Assembly: GCA_964017235.1 (NCBI GenBank)
Contig: OZ024935.1
Span: 34,947,596-35,011,595, forward strand
Reading direction: 5' to 3'
DNA from: Sabellastarte sp. h YS-2021
Lineage: Eukaryota; Annelida; Polychaeta; Sabellida; Sabellidae
DNA length: 64,000 bases
The notes under the pieces are model-generated. The model was not told the origin of the DNA. It was given only the letters and a program-made list of their open reading frames with translations, and ran no database searches. Shown piece after piece: positions 34,691 to 43,945 of this stretch (positions are counted from its first letter, which is position 1; each line of letters starts with the position of its first letter). The position numbers and the translations under genes are program-made.

Positions 34691-34810
34691 ACAATTCTTG
34701 ACAAAAACATGGATAATGCTTGGAAACTTGGATGATACAGGTCAGCCAGTGAGGTTTGTCACCTATCTTTAAAACTGTCATATTTAAATAAAATTTGTAT
34801 AATGTAAAAG

Positions 34811-35273
34811 TATTACTGCCTTGCCACCAATTACAGCCGGGTACCAATTATCGCCAGACAGAATTCAAATGGATATAACTTCACCAAAGTAGCATCCCAA
34901 GTCTAGCAAATAAGGTAAAGCTAATTCCAAAGTGAATGGAAAAAATACACAACAAAAAGCTTTCAAAATATGTAGTGGTGGTGGACCAATTCACGCCCGG
35001 GTACCAATTCACGCCCACCCCTAAATTTATCCAAAATAATCACAGTTAAACAATAAATTACAAATGTATATGATCAATTTGATGATTATCTATGATGTGG
35101 TAAACATCTTCTCTATGAAAAATTATAAATTTTCAAGAAAATTGAGGGTGGGCGTGAATTGGTACCCGGGCGTGAACTGGTCCACCACCACTAACCATAA
35201 CTGAAATATGATCGTTTTATTTTCTGGTGGCGATAATTGGTAGCCGGCGATAATTGGTAGTACTAGCAAGGCA
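34811..35273. mobile_element. MITE family Y, TA TSD, hosting a nested MITE X
   Basis: The left end is CTGCCTTGCCACCAATTACA. The right end, reverse-complemented, is CTGCCTTGCTAGTACCAATT. Each TIR holds two ACCAATTATCGCC-type motifs. The flanks are TA. MITE X copy 2 is inserted in its middle. Confidence 0.8.
34979..35191. mobile_element. MITE family X, copy 2, nested in MITE Y
   Basis: Nearly identical to the copy at 34471. TIRs begin GTGGTGGTGGACCAATTCAC with doubled ACCAATTCACGCCC, and TA is present on both sides (AAATATGTA|G and C|TAACCATAAC). Confidence 0.9.
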
Positions 35274-35504
35274 GTACAGTATACATTTGTCGACTGAATG
35301 TTCATTGTGAATGTGAATTATTGTAATAAAATGCATGTGACAAACTTAACCAGGAGCTTGCTATTTGACCAGCTGTCCTGGTGATGGCATAAACTATAGA
35401 TGCCCACATTTTTGTCAAGTTTCAAAAGACGGCAACAGTTTGATAGTAATAGAAAAATTTACACAGCTACTGAAATACAATGCCATTTCAACATTAAGAA
35501 TTTG

Positions 35505-35730
35505 GGGGCCACGGTGGCAGAGTGGTAACACTCTCGCCTCCCACCTCTGAGTTTGATTCCTGGCATGGCCTCAAGTGGGAAAGATGGTAGTTGCTTGCTG
35601 TTGGTTGGCAGTTTACAGTACAGAACCCTGACAAACTGTATGTACTGGTTTCCTCTGCCCTTCCAACTACCAATCATGACATGACCTGTACAGTGTTGAA
35701 AGCGACGTAAAACCCCAAATAAATAAATAA
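35505..35730 (+). mobile_element. tRNA-derived SINE, family 3, with TSD
   Basis: Head GGCCACGGTGGCAGAGTGG (A box) and GTTTGATTCC (weak B box); body GTAGTTGCTTGCTGTTGG and ACTGGTTTCCTCTGCCC; tail GTTGAAAGCGACGTAAAACC then (AAATA)n. ACATTAAGAATTTG on the left and ACATTACGAATTTG on the right differ at one base. Confidence 0.9.
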
Positions 35731-36060
35731 ACATTACGAATTTGCATTTTCCATTTACATGTGTAAATAAGCTATGAAAATATGTGGGGGTGACCATCTT
35801 TGGTGAAAGTGAAAGGAGCATACATGTAATTACTTATTTAAGACATGGTGAGTCACAATAACAGATCAGTGCAACCTGTAAAGTGTTTGGATCTTAAAAA
35901 ACATTAAAAATTATGGTTCTTTCCTTGTGCCAGTCACAAAAAATGAAGAACAGGAACAGATCACTTGCAATATTATTGTGAGGCGTTGTTTAATGTTTCT
36001 ACCAACGAAGTTTTCAAAAGTTTGAAACATGTAGGACAGTTTTTCTTACAAGAGTGAAAG

Positions 36061-36302
36061 AGGGGCCACGGTGGCAGAGTGGTAACACACTCGCCTCCCA
36101 CCTCTGAGGCCGGGGTTTGGTTCCCAGCACGGCCTCAAGTGGGAAAGCTGGTAGTTGCTTGCCGTTGGTCGGCAGTTTACAGTACAGAACCCTGACGAAC
36201 TGTATGTACTGGTTTCCTCTGCCCTTCCAACTACCCGTCGTGATATGACCTGTACAGTGTTGAAAGCGACGTAAACCCCCAAATAAATAAATAAATAAGT
36301 AA
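36061..36302 (+). mobile_element. SINE family 3, second copy, with TSD
   Basis: Same head, body and tail as 35505, with a longer (AAATA)n tail. AGAGTGAAAG flanks it at 36051-36060 and 36303-36312. Confidence 0.9.
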
Positions 36303-36469
36303 AGAGTGAAAGGTATCTGATACTGTACATATGTATTGCATATAACATTGTCTCAGATTTTAACACACATTTCCAAATGTGGGAACAATGAGGTGCTTTA
36401 TTGTGAAAGACTGAAAAGGTATGGCAAGTATCTAAGTTTATAGCATCAGTTGTCCAGTGTCTCTTGGTC

Positions 36470-36615
36470 AAAGTTTGTGTTTTACGTCCCGTTAACAGCT
36501 AGGGTTCTATTGGAACAGGTCCACAGTATTGTTATGTGTGGGAGTCAAACCAACAGAGGAGATAGTCTGTGATTAGATGCCAAACTTATGACCCCCAGTG
36601 GTTCTTGTTAATCAC
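36470..36615 (-). mobile_element. SINE family 1, antisense copy
   Basis: Reverse complement of the family-1 body: TTTTACGTCCCGTTAACAGC, then GGAACAGGTCC, GGGAGTCAAACC and GATTAGATGCCAAAC. It belongs to the first copy of the 905-bp duplication. Confidence 0.8.
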
Positions 36616-36658
36616 TGTGAAATAATTGTATTTGACTTAGTCTTCTATTTTTTTTACT

Positions 36659-36768
36659 TCAGTTTCTCAGAGAGTGGAAATTGCTGAAGAAAAAATTATT
36701 TGATTGCTGTTGGAAGCTATATAAAAAACTTTCATGCATCCAGGCAACAATATCCACTTGCTTTGTAA
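36659..36768 (+). other. exon-like block, unrecognised
   Basis: After TTTTTTACTTCAG the frame FLREWKLLKKKLFDCCWKLY stays open to a donor-like TTT|GTAAGT. The duplicate at 37748 is broken by a stop. It may be an exon of an unseen host gene or part of a repeat. Confidence 0.2.
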
Positions 36769-37376
36769 GTAAGAAAATGTCTGTTCCCTCCAACCCCCCA
36801 ATATTTTGTGTGATCCAGATTAATTCAGACATAGTTGAATGGGGGATGTTAGGCCTCAAAATCTTGAAAATATGTTCTGTAGATACCATTTGAATGTCTG
36901 TTACTTTCTTGCAGAGGATATTAATCATTTTTTTGTATTTGCTATGAAAGCACAACTGAATCACAACCATCTGTAATCTGAGAACCACACCTTCAGTTCT
37001 TGTATAAAAAATCATCTGCAGACTGTCGCAGTTAAAAATTCAGAGGTGGAAGTTTTAAACATCTTAAAACTTCAATAGAACGCTCAAAGAATTTGACTAT
37101 TTGCCACTGTGTCACAAGTTTGCATACAGACGTAATGCAGTAGTTGAGGGACAGGAGTGTTTTGCCCAACACCCTACTACCATGGGGTGTATTGTGTGTA
37201 GTGTGAAAGGGGTATTACAGATCTGAAAGAGACCTGATAATGTATTCAATGCAACATGGTTTCAAACTTTAAATACACATTCCCAAATATGGAAACACAG
37301 AGGTGATTTATTATAAATGAGGTATAACACATATATAAATTTATAGCATCAGTTGACCAGTGACTCTTGGTCAGTT

Positions 37377-37720
37377 AGGGTTTTACGTCCTGTTGAAAAG
37401 CCACGGTCATATTGGGTTACATCCTTAGCATTGTCACATTGGGGAGTTGAACCTACAAAGAGGGGTACTTCCAGGGTATATGGACACAACCGTTTACAAT
37501 GGCATTATGCACTTTTCCACTGCAATGTGGCTACATTTCAGAAATGTGGCTACAAATATGTCCTATAAGGTATGTAGCCACATTTCAGCTGAAAAGTACA
37601 TAACGTTGTAAACGGCTGTGTCCATATACCCTGGAAGTGCCCAAAGAGGGGAGAGCCTATATTAAATGCCAAACCTGCTAACCCCAGTGGTTCTTGGTTA
37701 ACCCATGTGAAACAATAGTA
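37377..37720 (-). mobile_element. SINE family 1, antisense, interrupted by MITE
   Basis: GGGTTTTACGTCCTGTTGAA at the left and AAATGCCAAACCTGCTAACC at the right are the two halves of the same antisense SINE, separated by the palindromic MITE at 37466-37641. Confidence 0.8.
37466..37641. mobile_element. palindromic MITE, 176 bp, 8-10 bp TSD (hAT/Mutator-like)
   Basis: The left arm is TACTTCCAGGGTATATGGAC, and the right arm is its reverse complement (GTCCATATACCCTGGAAGTG). The arms continue almost to the centre (ATGTGGCTACAT). CAAAGAGGGG flanks both sides (37456-37465 and 37642-37651). Duplication length fits hAT (8) or Mutator (9); the exact ends are ambiguous. Confidence 0.85.
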
Positions 37721-38130
37721 TTTGACTTAGTGTTCTATTTTTCATTTCAGGTTCTCAGTGAGTAGAAATTACTGGAAAATTGTATGAATTGCTGTTGGAA
37801 CTGCTGTTTCAAGGAAGTATATTTCCTATTATTGAACTTGTCCAAACTTCATTTGAGATGGTTCTTAATGTCTATGTAGAAGCATTAACAAAGTGAAAAC
37901 ATTGTGTCATGTTGAGTTATCCATTATCATGTTATTCAAGTTTTCCATTAAAACTGTGCTCTAAAACACCAAGGAAAAGTTGCTTTTAAGATTTTTGAGA
38001 TAAAAGTTTACAAAATCCACTGCCAGTTTAAGGTGTATAGTGCAGTTAAGGCAGTTAGGTCTAAGAGGCTTCAGTTCTGGGGAAACAGGTTGCCCAAGCC
38101 TCTTTGAAATCACTTTGTTCCTTTTTGCAG

Positions 38131-38241
38131 GCAGAATCAAACGAGGCATCCAGTTATGAGGGGGAGAAACATCTACAGACTCGCCCACAGACTGTAGTTC
38201 CAGTTCAAGAGACACCAGAAGTAAAGCACCAGACATACTGA
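38131..38241 (+). CDS. possible C-terminal exon, unrecognised gene
   Basis: A good acceptor (TTCCTTTTTGCAG) precedes 36 codons reading AESNEASSYEGEKHLQTRPQ and then a Pro/Val/Gln-rich tail, closed by TGA at 38239-38241. The hydrophilic, unbiased residue mix looks coding. The last ~59 bases of this region are repeated at 44003 and 52339, where the frame is lost. No partner exon was identified with confidence. Confidence 0.3.
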   Translation, partial: AESNEASSYEGEKHLQTRPQTVVPVQETPEVKHQTY

Positions 38242-38815
38242 CCACCACACACTAAGAATAACTTGACCTCTTAAACACGTAAGTTCATTTTATTCCATTT
38301 ATTATTTTGTACATTTCTTGTACCTTACAGGTATTGCATTAATCTATTGGTTAAATGCCAACTTCTTGTAGTTTATGATGAATTAAAACTTGAGGTTCTA
38401 TTCCTGAGATGGCCAGATATGGGGACATGAGTTAGTTTCAACAGACCTGTGGTTCTAGTTTTCTTGCCTCACCAAATCCAGCACTTGTAATTATAAACAC
38501 GTTTGTTACACTGGTCTTATTTTAGTTTCTTCATGAGACAATTTTATCAATTTATATAGCGAAGTACTTTTTCATATCCTGGCTTTTATAATAAGATACT
38601 TTTTGAGTCAGAAATTGTCCTGCCATATACAAGTGCATTACGAACAGTTTTTAAATTTAATTCATTCTAATAATTGCGATGCCTTAAATACAGGAAAACA
38701 GGATTGTTAATTTGCTATAGGAGAGTGGTGTAGTAACAGCTTTTTGTTACCTTATTCAGTATGTTTTCTAATCAGACAAGTCCCTTTTTTCCTTGGTAAA
38801 ATGCATAATTGTTCC

Positions 38816-39956
38816 AATTTTACCCCACAGCCCTACAGGGCTGTCGGGTATTGTTTTCACCCATGGTGTCCGGATGGGCGGACTGGTGGCGGGAAAAGTT
38901 TGTCCGGGCTGTATCTCAGAAAACGTAAGGTGTAGGAAGTTGATACTTGGTAGGGACATTGGCTGGGGGGTGTAGGTGTGCAATGTCATGGTCTGACCTT
39001 GATTTGACCTTGCCGCAGTGACCTTGAGTTTGAAAATCTTGTCCGGGCTATATCTCAGAAACTGTAAGGTGTAGGAAGTTGATACTTGGTAGAGACATTG
39101 GTTAGGGAGTGTAGGTGTGTAACATCATGGTGTGACCTTGATTTGACCTTTGACCTTGCTGTAGTGACCTTGACGTAATCAAATCTTGTCCTGGCTATAT
39201 CTCGAAAACTGTAAGGTGTAGGAAGTTGATAGTTGGTAGGGACATTGGTTAGGAGGTCTAGGTGTGCAACGTCATTTGTGTGACCTTGATTTGACCTTTG
39301 ACCTTGTCGTAGTGACCTTGACCTATAAAATCTTGTCCGGGCTATATCTTGGAAACCATAAGGTGTAGGAAGTTGATACCTGGTAGGGGCATTGGTAGGG
39401 GTTGTAGGTATGCAATGTCATGGTGTTACCTTCATTTGACCTTTGACCTTGCTGTAGTGACCTTGAGTTTGAAAATCTTGTTGGGCTATATCTCGGAAAG
39501 AGTGAGGTGTAGGAAGTTGATACTTGGCAGGGACATTGGTTGGGGGGTTGTAGGTATGCAGCGTCATGGTGTGACCTTGATTTGACCTTTGACCTTGCCG
39601 TAGTGAGCTTGACCTTTAAAATTTTGTCCAGATAATATCTCTGAAACCGTAAAGTGTAGGAAGTTGATAGTTGGTAGGGGCATTGGTTAGGGGTTGTAGG
39701 TGTGCATCATACTTTTTAGTTTACTGATTAATACTGTCATCTTGCTATTGAATTGTCTTGTTTTATACTTTTATCTTTACACACATTTTCCTTCTCTTAG
39801 ATGTTATTTTCACTACTTAAACAGCATTTTGACCTTAATATAACTGACACTGCTCTGAAAGTATCCCAATCTTTGTACTGTTTCACTACTTCTATCTCAT
39901 GGTATTGAAAACTAATATTTCCCCAAGCTGTGGGGTACGTACATCTCTGATGCTAT
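38816..39956 (+). mobile_element. hairpin-led TGACCT-array module with exon-1 copy (putative mobile element)
   Basis: It starts with CCCCACAGCCCTACAGGGCT, a stem (ACAGCCCT / AGGGCTGT) followed by CGGG. Next come TATTGTTTTCACCCATGGTG, six ~146-bp monomers (38880-39700), a short spacer, and a decayed copy of exon 1 (39801-39956). The paralogous site in unit 2 reads GCATAATTGTTCTTTTTTTT, joining the sequence before the hairpin directly to the sequence after the exon copy (44615-44640). Either the module inserted here or it was deleted precisely there. It has no coding capacity of its own, so mobility would need a partner. Confidence 0.6.
39801..39956 (+). pseudogene. decayed copy of exon 1 (a)
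   Basis: It keeps CTTAG|ATG, the reading MLFSLLKQHFDL, TALKVSQSLYCFTTS and the LWGT region. It carries an insertion after the first 12 codons and a shift near 39900 that brings in a stop. Confidence 0.7.
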
Positions 39957-40264
39957 TTTTTTCTAATTTTAGATTAGTGAAACAATGAGTATTGGGGAAA
40001 CTGAATGCATTTGGACAAGCTGAAAGGGAAGTGTTACTCCAATATTAATTGATAATTTTATACAAAACAAACTCTCATTTTATAGCAAATACATTTTCTC
40101 AACAATAGCTATTTTGATGGTTCCAACTGAATCAGTGAATCATGGTTGATTGCCAACAAAAATAGTGCCATAAACGGGCCATTATCATGTGACCTATCTG
40201 CATGATGATAGACTACTTTTAAACTTGTTAGCCTTGTTAGCCTAGCTGAGGCTGATACAGAACC
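39957..40264. other. flank shared by units 1 and 2
   Basis: TTCTAATTTTAGATTAGTGA and the following sequence match 44631-44920. No gene seen. Confidence 0.5.
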
Positions 40265-40444
40265 TTAAGTATTTATGTGTGCGTGAGGAAAGGTGTTGGA
40301 AATGGCCAAAACAAATAGCCATTGTCTGGAAAATTGATAAAAATGTATTTCAAGAGTAAAATTTTTCAGATTATTTTTGTGGTAGCTATTAACAGCCAAG
40401 TGATATGCAATTTTCTCTAAAGGTGAAAAAATAGTGCCATGCAA

Positions 40445-40579
40445 TAAAACAGTGTCAGAGATATCAGTGCACCATAGGGAATAGAATTGGATGCCATTAG
40501 ATAAAAAGATGAAAAAGTACAAGCTAAGGAATCTTTTGGAACAGACAGTGTAAGTTATGTAAAGGAGTGGGACAAATAA
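40445..40579 (-). pseudogene. copy of exon 1 (b), antisense
   Basis: On the minus strand the frame is open over the exon and beyond: LFVPLLYITYT, then FLSNGIQFYSLWCTDISDTV, aligning with LFSLLKHYLDT and SLSHGVENYFPRLWGTGISDA of exon 1. It is the best-preserved copy after the original. Confidence 0.55.
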
Positions 40580-40839
40580 CACTCGGGTAAGTGAGCATTT
40601 ATGTAAAGACAAAGGATGAAAACAAGACCCTTTAATAGCAAGGTGACTACATAAAACTGTAACCTGATGAAGCTTTTAAATTTACTATTTGATCTATGTA
40701 GTAATTGAACTATAGCGGTCAATGAGGTTGTACAAATATATAAAAGTATATACAGTAACAGTTGCAGCAATACACTGAACTTTGTGATGCGAGAAATGTC
40801 CCTCAAATGTGGCTGTAGAAAAACAGTATGGCTGAGCCA

Positions 40840-41400
40840 AGGTCAAAGGTCACATCAAGGTCACACTATGATATTGCTTACCTCCACCACACTACCAATG
40901 TCCCTGCTAAGTATTAACTTCCTAGAGCTTACACACTTCAAGATACAGCCCAGACAAGATTTTAAAGGTCAGGGTCACTATGACAAGGTCAAAGATCAAA
41001 TCAGGGTTACACTGTGACGTTTCACAACTACACCCCAAAACCAATTTTCCTGTCAAGTATCAACCTCCCACAGCTAACAGTTTCCCACATAGGCTGCATA
41101 AGATTTTAAAGGTCAGTGACACTACAAGATCAAAGGCCAAGTCAAGGTCATGCCATGACTTTGCATACCTACACTCTCAAACCAATATACCAACCAACTA
41201 TCAACTTCCTACACTTTTCAGTTTCTAATATATAGCCCAGATTAGATTGTAAAGGTCAGGGTTATTATGGCAAGGTCTCAGGTTAATTCAAGGTCACACC
41301 ATGTTGTACTTTGAAACCCCCCTAACCAATGGCCCCACCAAGTATGAACTTGCTATACCTCACACTTTCTGAGATATAGCCCAGACAAAATTTTTCCCAC
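40840..41400 (-). repeat. TGACCT array in module b (reverse)
   Basis: Reads as AGGTCA on the plus strand: AAGGTCAAAGGTCACATCAA, TTCAAGATACAGCC, TTAAAGGTCAGGGTCACT. Four diverged monomers of ~145 bases. Confidence 0.85.
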
Positions 41401-41489
41401 TGGCCACCCACCTACCTGTTTGCCCAGCTAGACACCAAAATAAAAATAATGCCCACACAGCCTTTAAACGCTGTGGAGTGAAAAGGTAT

Positions 41490-41756
41490 CCACAGAAACT
41501 TTCTCTAAAATAGAGGTGTAAGGAAAGCCACTGCTTAGAGAAGGTTCTTGTAGAAAAATCACTGCAAGATAAGGTATTAAAAATCCACTGCCAGCTTAGG
41601 TCAATGTTGTTTTAGGATTGTAGTTAAGGAAAAGCCACTGCTTAGATAAGGCGCTTGTAGAAAGTCACTGATAAATAAGGTATTAAAAATCCACTGCCAG
41701 GTTAAGGCCACTATGTTTTAGGTTTATAGTTAAATTTTGAGGGAAAGTTTCTGTGG
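41490..41756. mobile_element. small TIR element at fold-back centre, 267 bp
   Basis: CCACAGAAACTTTC at 41490-41503 and GAAAGTTTCTGTGG at 41743-41756 are exact inverses. The interior holds two ~110-bp direct repeats (GCCACTGCTTAG, TATTAAAAATCCACTGCCAG). A duplicate is at 46143-46409, and a fragment AAAATCCACTGCCAG occurs near 38014. Confidence 0.7.
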
Positions 41757-41869
41757 TTGGCTTTACAAGTTACTACTTTTTGGTTTGTCTATTGATATGT
41801 TGGTTCTGTTCAGCTTACGGGTTAATAATATTCACCATTGGCAACCAGCAGGGCAGGCAGGTGGGTTGA

Positions 41870-42440
41870 TGGCCAGTGGGAAAAGTTTTGTCTGGGCTGT
41901 ATCTCAGAAATTGTGAGGTATAGGAAGTTCATACTTGGTGGGGACATAAGTTAGTGGGTTTCAAAGTACAACATGGTGTGAACTTGATTTAACCTGAGAC
42001 TTTGTCATAGTAACCCTGACCTTTACAATCTAATCTGGGCTATATCTCAGAAACTGAAATGTATGGCAAGTTGATAGTTGGTTGGGATATTGGTTTGAGA
42101 GAGTTGGTATGCAAAGGTATGGTTTGACCTTAACTTGTCCTTTGATCTTGTAGTGTCACTGACCTTTAAAATCTTATGCAGTCTATATCTGGGATACTGT
42201 TAGCTGTGGGAGGTTGATACTTGACAGGGTAATCGGTTTGGGGGTGTAGTTGTGGAACGTCACAGTGTAACCCTGATTTGATCTTTCACCTTGCCATAGT
42301 GACCCTGACCTTTAAAATCTTGTCCTGGCTATATCTTGAAAAATATAAGGTCTAGGAAGTTGATGCTTAGCAGAGACATTGATAGTGTGGTGGAGATAAG
42401 CATATTATGATGTGATCTTGATGTGACCTTTGTCCTTGGC
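41870..42440 (+). repeat. TGACCT array in module c
   Basis: Four diverged monomers with TATCTCAGAAA, GGAAGTT-ATACTTGG and TTGACCTTAACTTG-type blocks; more degraded than the 38.9-kb array. Confidence 0.8.
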
Positions 42441-42701
42441 TCAGCCATACTGTTTTTCTACAGCCACATTTTGAGGGAAATTTCTCCTATCACAAAGTTC
42501 AGTGTATTGCTGCAACTGTTACTGTATGTACTTTTATCCATTTGTACAACGTCATTGACAGTTGTGCTTCAATTACTACATAAACAGGTTAGTAAATTTT
42601 AAAGCTTTTGAACTTTTAGTTTACAGTTTAATGGAGTCATCTTGCCATTAAAGTGTCATGTTTTGATACTTTGTCTTTATATAAATGCTCACTTCCTTAA
42701 G

Positions 42702-42832
42702 TGTTGTTTGTCCCACACCTTACATAACTTGCACTGTCTATTCCAAAAGACTCTTTATCTTGTACCTTTTCATCTCTTCTTCACTCAGTGGTATGGAATG
42801 CTGTTTCCCCCAGCCTGTGGTGCATGGGCATA
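42702..42832 (+). pseudogene. decayed copy of exon 1 (c)
   Basis: In one frame it reads SLLHSVVWNAVSPSLWCMGI, aligning with SLSHGVENYFPRLWGTGI. An upstream stop breaks the first part. Confidence 0.5.
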
Positions 42833-42878
42833 TTGATATCATAGTCTAGTACTACATCAAAATCTCATTTATTTTCAG

Positions 42879-42935
42879 TGTCATTCACTCCAGCATTTGG
42901 CACTTCCTGAGATGATGTCTGTTCTGAAAAACTAG
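42879..42935 (+). other. exon-like block CHSLQHLALPEMM
   Basis: TTATTTTCAG is followed by 18 codons (CHSLQHLALPEMMSVLKN) and TAG. The copy at 51358 is similar with SLLKK. It could be a remnant of a host terminal exon carried in the duplication; no family recognised. Confidence 0.2.
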
Positions 42936-43364
42936 GAAAATGCAGATATCTGTGTTACGCTGGTAATCTTTGTTTCTATTTATTTTATGTTATATTAAGC
43001 TCTTTGGCATAATATCAGGATTCAAGCAATCCGAAAATCATGTATTGAGTCTGAAATGTTTAGTTAATTGCAAAAATTCCACATGGGAAACCTGTAGCTC
43101 AGAAAAGCTACATGTAAGTAATTAAAATTTTCAAATTTATAAATCATAAAATAAGTTTATCATGATAAAGTTCATGTGTCACAAGAATAATTATCTTAAA
43201 ATACATGTACCAAACAAAGTAATTTAAACTGCTTATCATAAATACATTTATTTATTTCAATTCCCTTTAGGCCACTTCAGACTGATGTGACACACTTGTT
43301 CTGATGAGGAACACCAATAGGATCAAGTGATCACAGGCCTGTTCAAAGGCTCATAGTCTTGTGC
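42936..43364. other. duplicated unique sequence
   Basis: Matches 51410-51840 closely (TGCAGATATCTGTGTTAC and following). No gene seen. Confidence 0.5.
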
Positions 43365-43945
43365 AGTCTCATGAATAGGTTGTTAGACTGGGTTTACTGG
43401 TCTACTTTACACACACATCGCTTGACATAGGAGTATAACTTGCTACACTGACACTAGTTGTGAATGAAATCCTGCTAGAGCCTGGTCTCATGGATAGAGT
43501 GTTAGACTGGGTTTACTGGTCTACTTTACACACACATCACTTGACATAGGAGTATAAATTGCTACACAGACACTAGTTTTGAATGAAATCCTGCTACAGC
43601 CTGGTCTCATGGATAGGGTGTTAGACTGGGTTTGGTGGTTTACTTTACACACACATCACTTGCCACAGGAGTTTGAATTGTTACTTAACCTAGTTGTGAA
43701 TGAAATCCTGCTGGAAACTGGTCTCATGGATAGATGTTAGACTGAGTTTGGTGGTCAACTTTGCACATGTTTCTTAACATAGGAGTATGAATTGCTACAC
43801 TGACACTAGTGGTAAATGAAAAGCTGCTAGAACCTGGTCTCATGGATAGGGTGTAAGACTGGGTTTGGTGGTCTACACACATCACTTGATTTACAAGTAT
43901 GAATCACTACTCACACTAGTTGTGAATGAAAACCTGCTAGAACCT
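43365..43945 (+). repeat. 117-bp tandem array, ~5 units (unit 1)
   Basis: GGTCTCATGGATAGGGTGTT recurs near 43600, 43717 and 43833 with a 116-119 base period. Each unit has TACTTTACACACACATCACT, ACATAGGAGTAT and GAATGAAATCCTGCTAGA. Confidence 0.9.

Larger units (their letters stand above)
36304..38130. repeat. tandem duplication of a ~905-bp segment
   Basis: Phrases in 36304-36800 recur ~905 bases later. Examples: TTTATAGCATCAGTTG, GACTCTTGGTCA-like words, an antisense SINE 1, and CAG|TTTCTCAGAGAGTGGAAAT against CAG|GTTCTCAGTGAGTAGAAAT. After ~37465 the offset rises to ~1090 because a MITE is inserted only in the second copy. Confidence 0.75.
40265..42835. repeat. 2.6-kb fold-back of two head-to-head array modules, unit 1
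   Basis: The left arm (40265-41490) is the reverse complement of the right arm (41830-42835): each has an exon-1 copy at the outer end, then a spacer, then monomers of the TGACCT array pointing outward from the centre. Words such as TAACAGTTGCAGCAATACA (left) and TGTATTGCTGCAACTGTTA (right) pair exactly. The centre holds a small TIR element. A duplicate lies at 44920-47460. Confidence 0.85.

Noticed and set aside
33460-36471. Reverse-strand open frames at 33460-33681, 35459-35821 and 36046-36471
   Set aside because: They lie over SINE copies; similar peptides recur at each SINE because the repeat is read antisense.
40784-41228. Open frames such as those containing GQGHYDKVKDQI in the reverse arrays
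   Set aside because: They fall entirely inside AGGTCA-rich tandem repeats, recur with each monomer and have no domain features.
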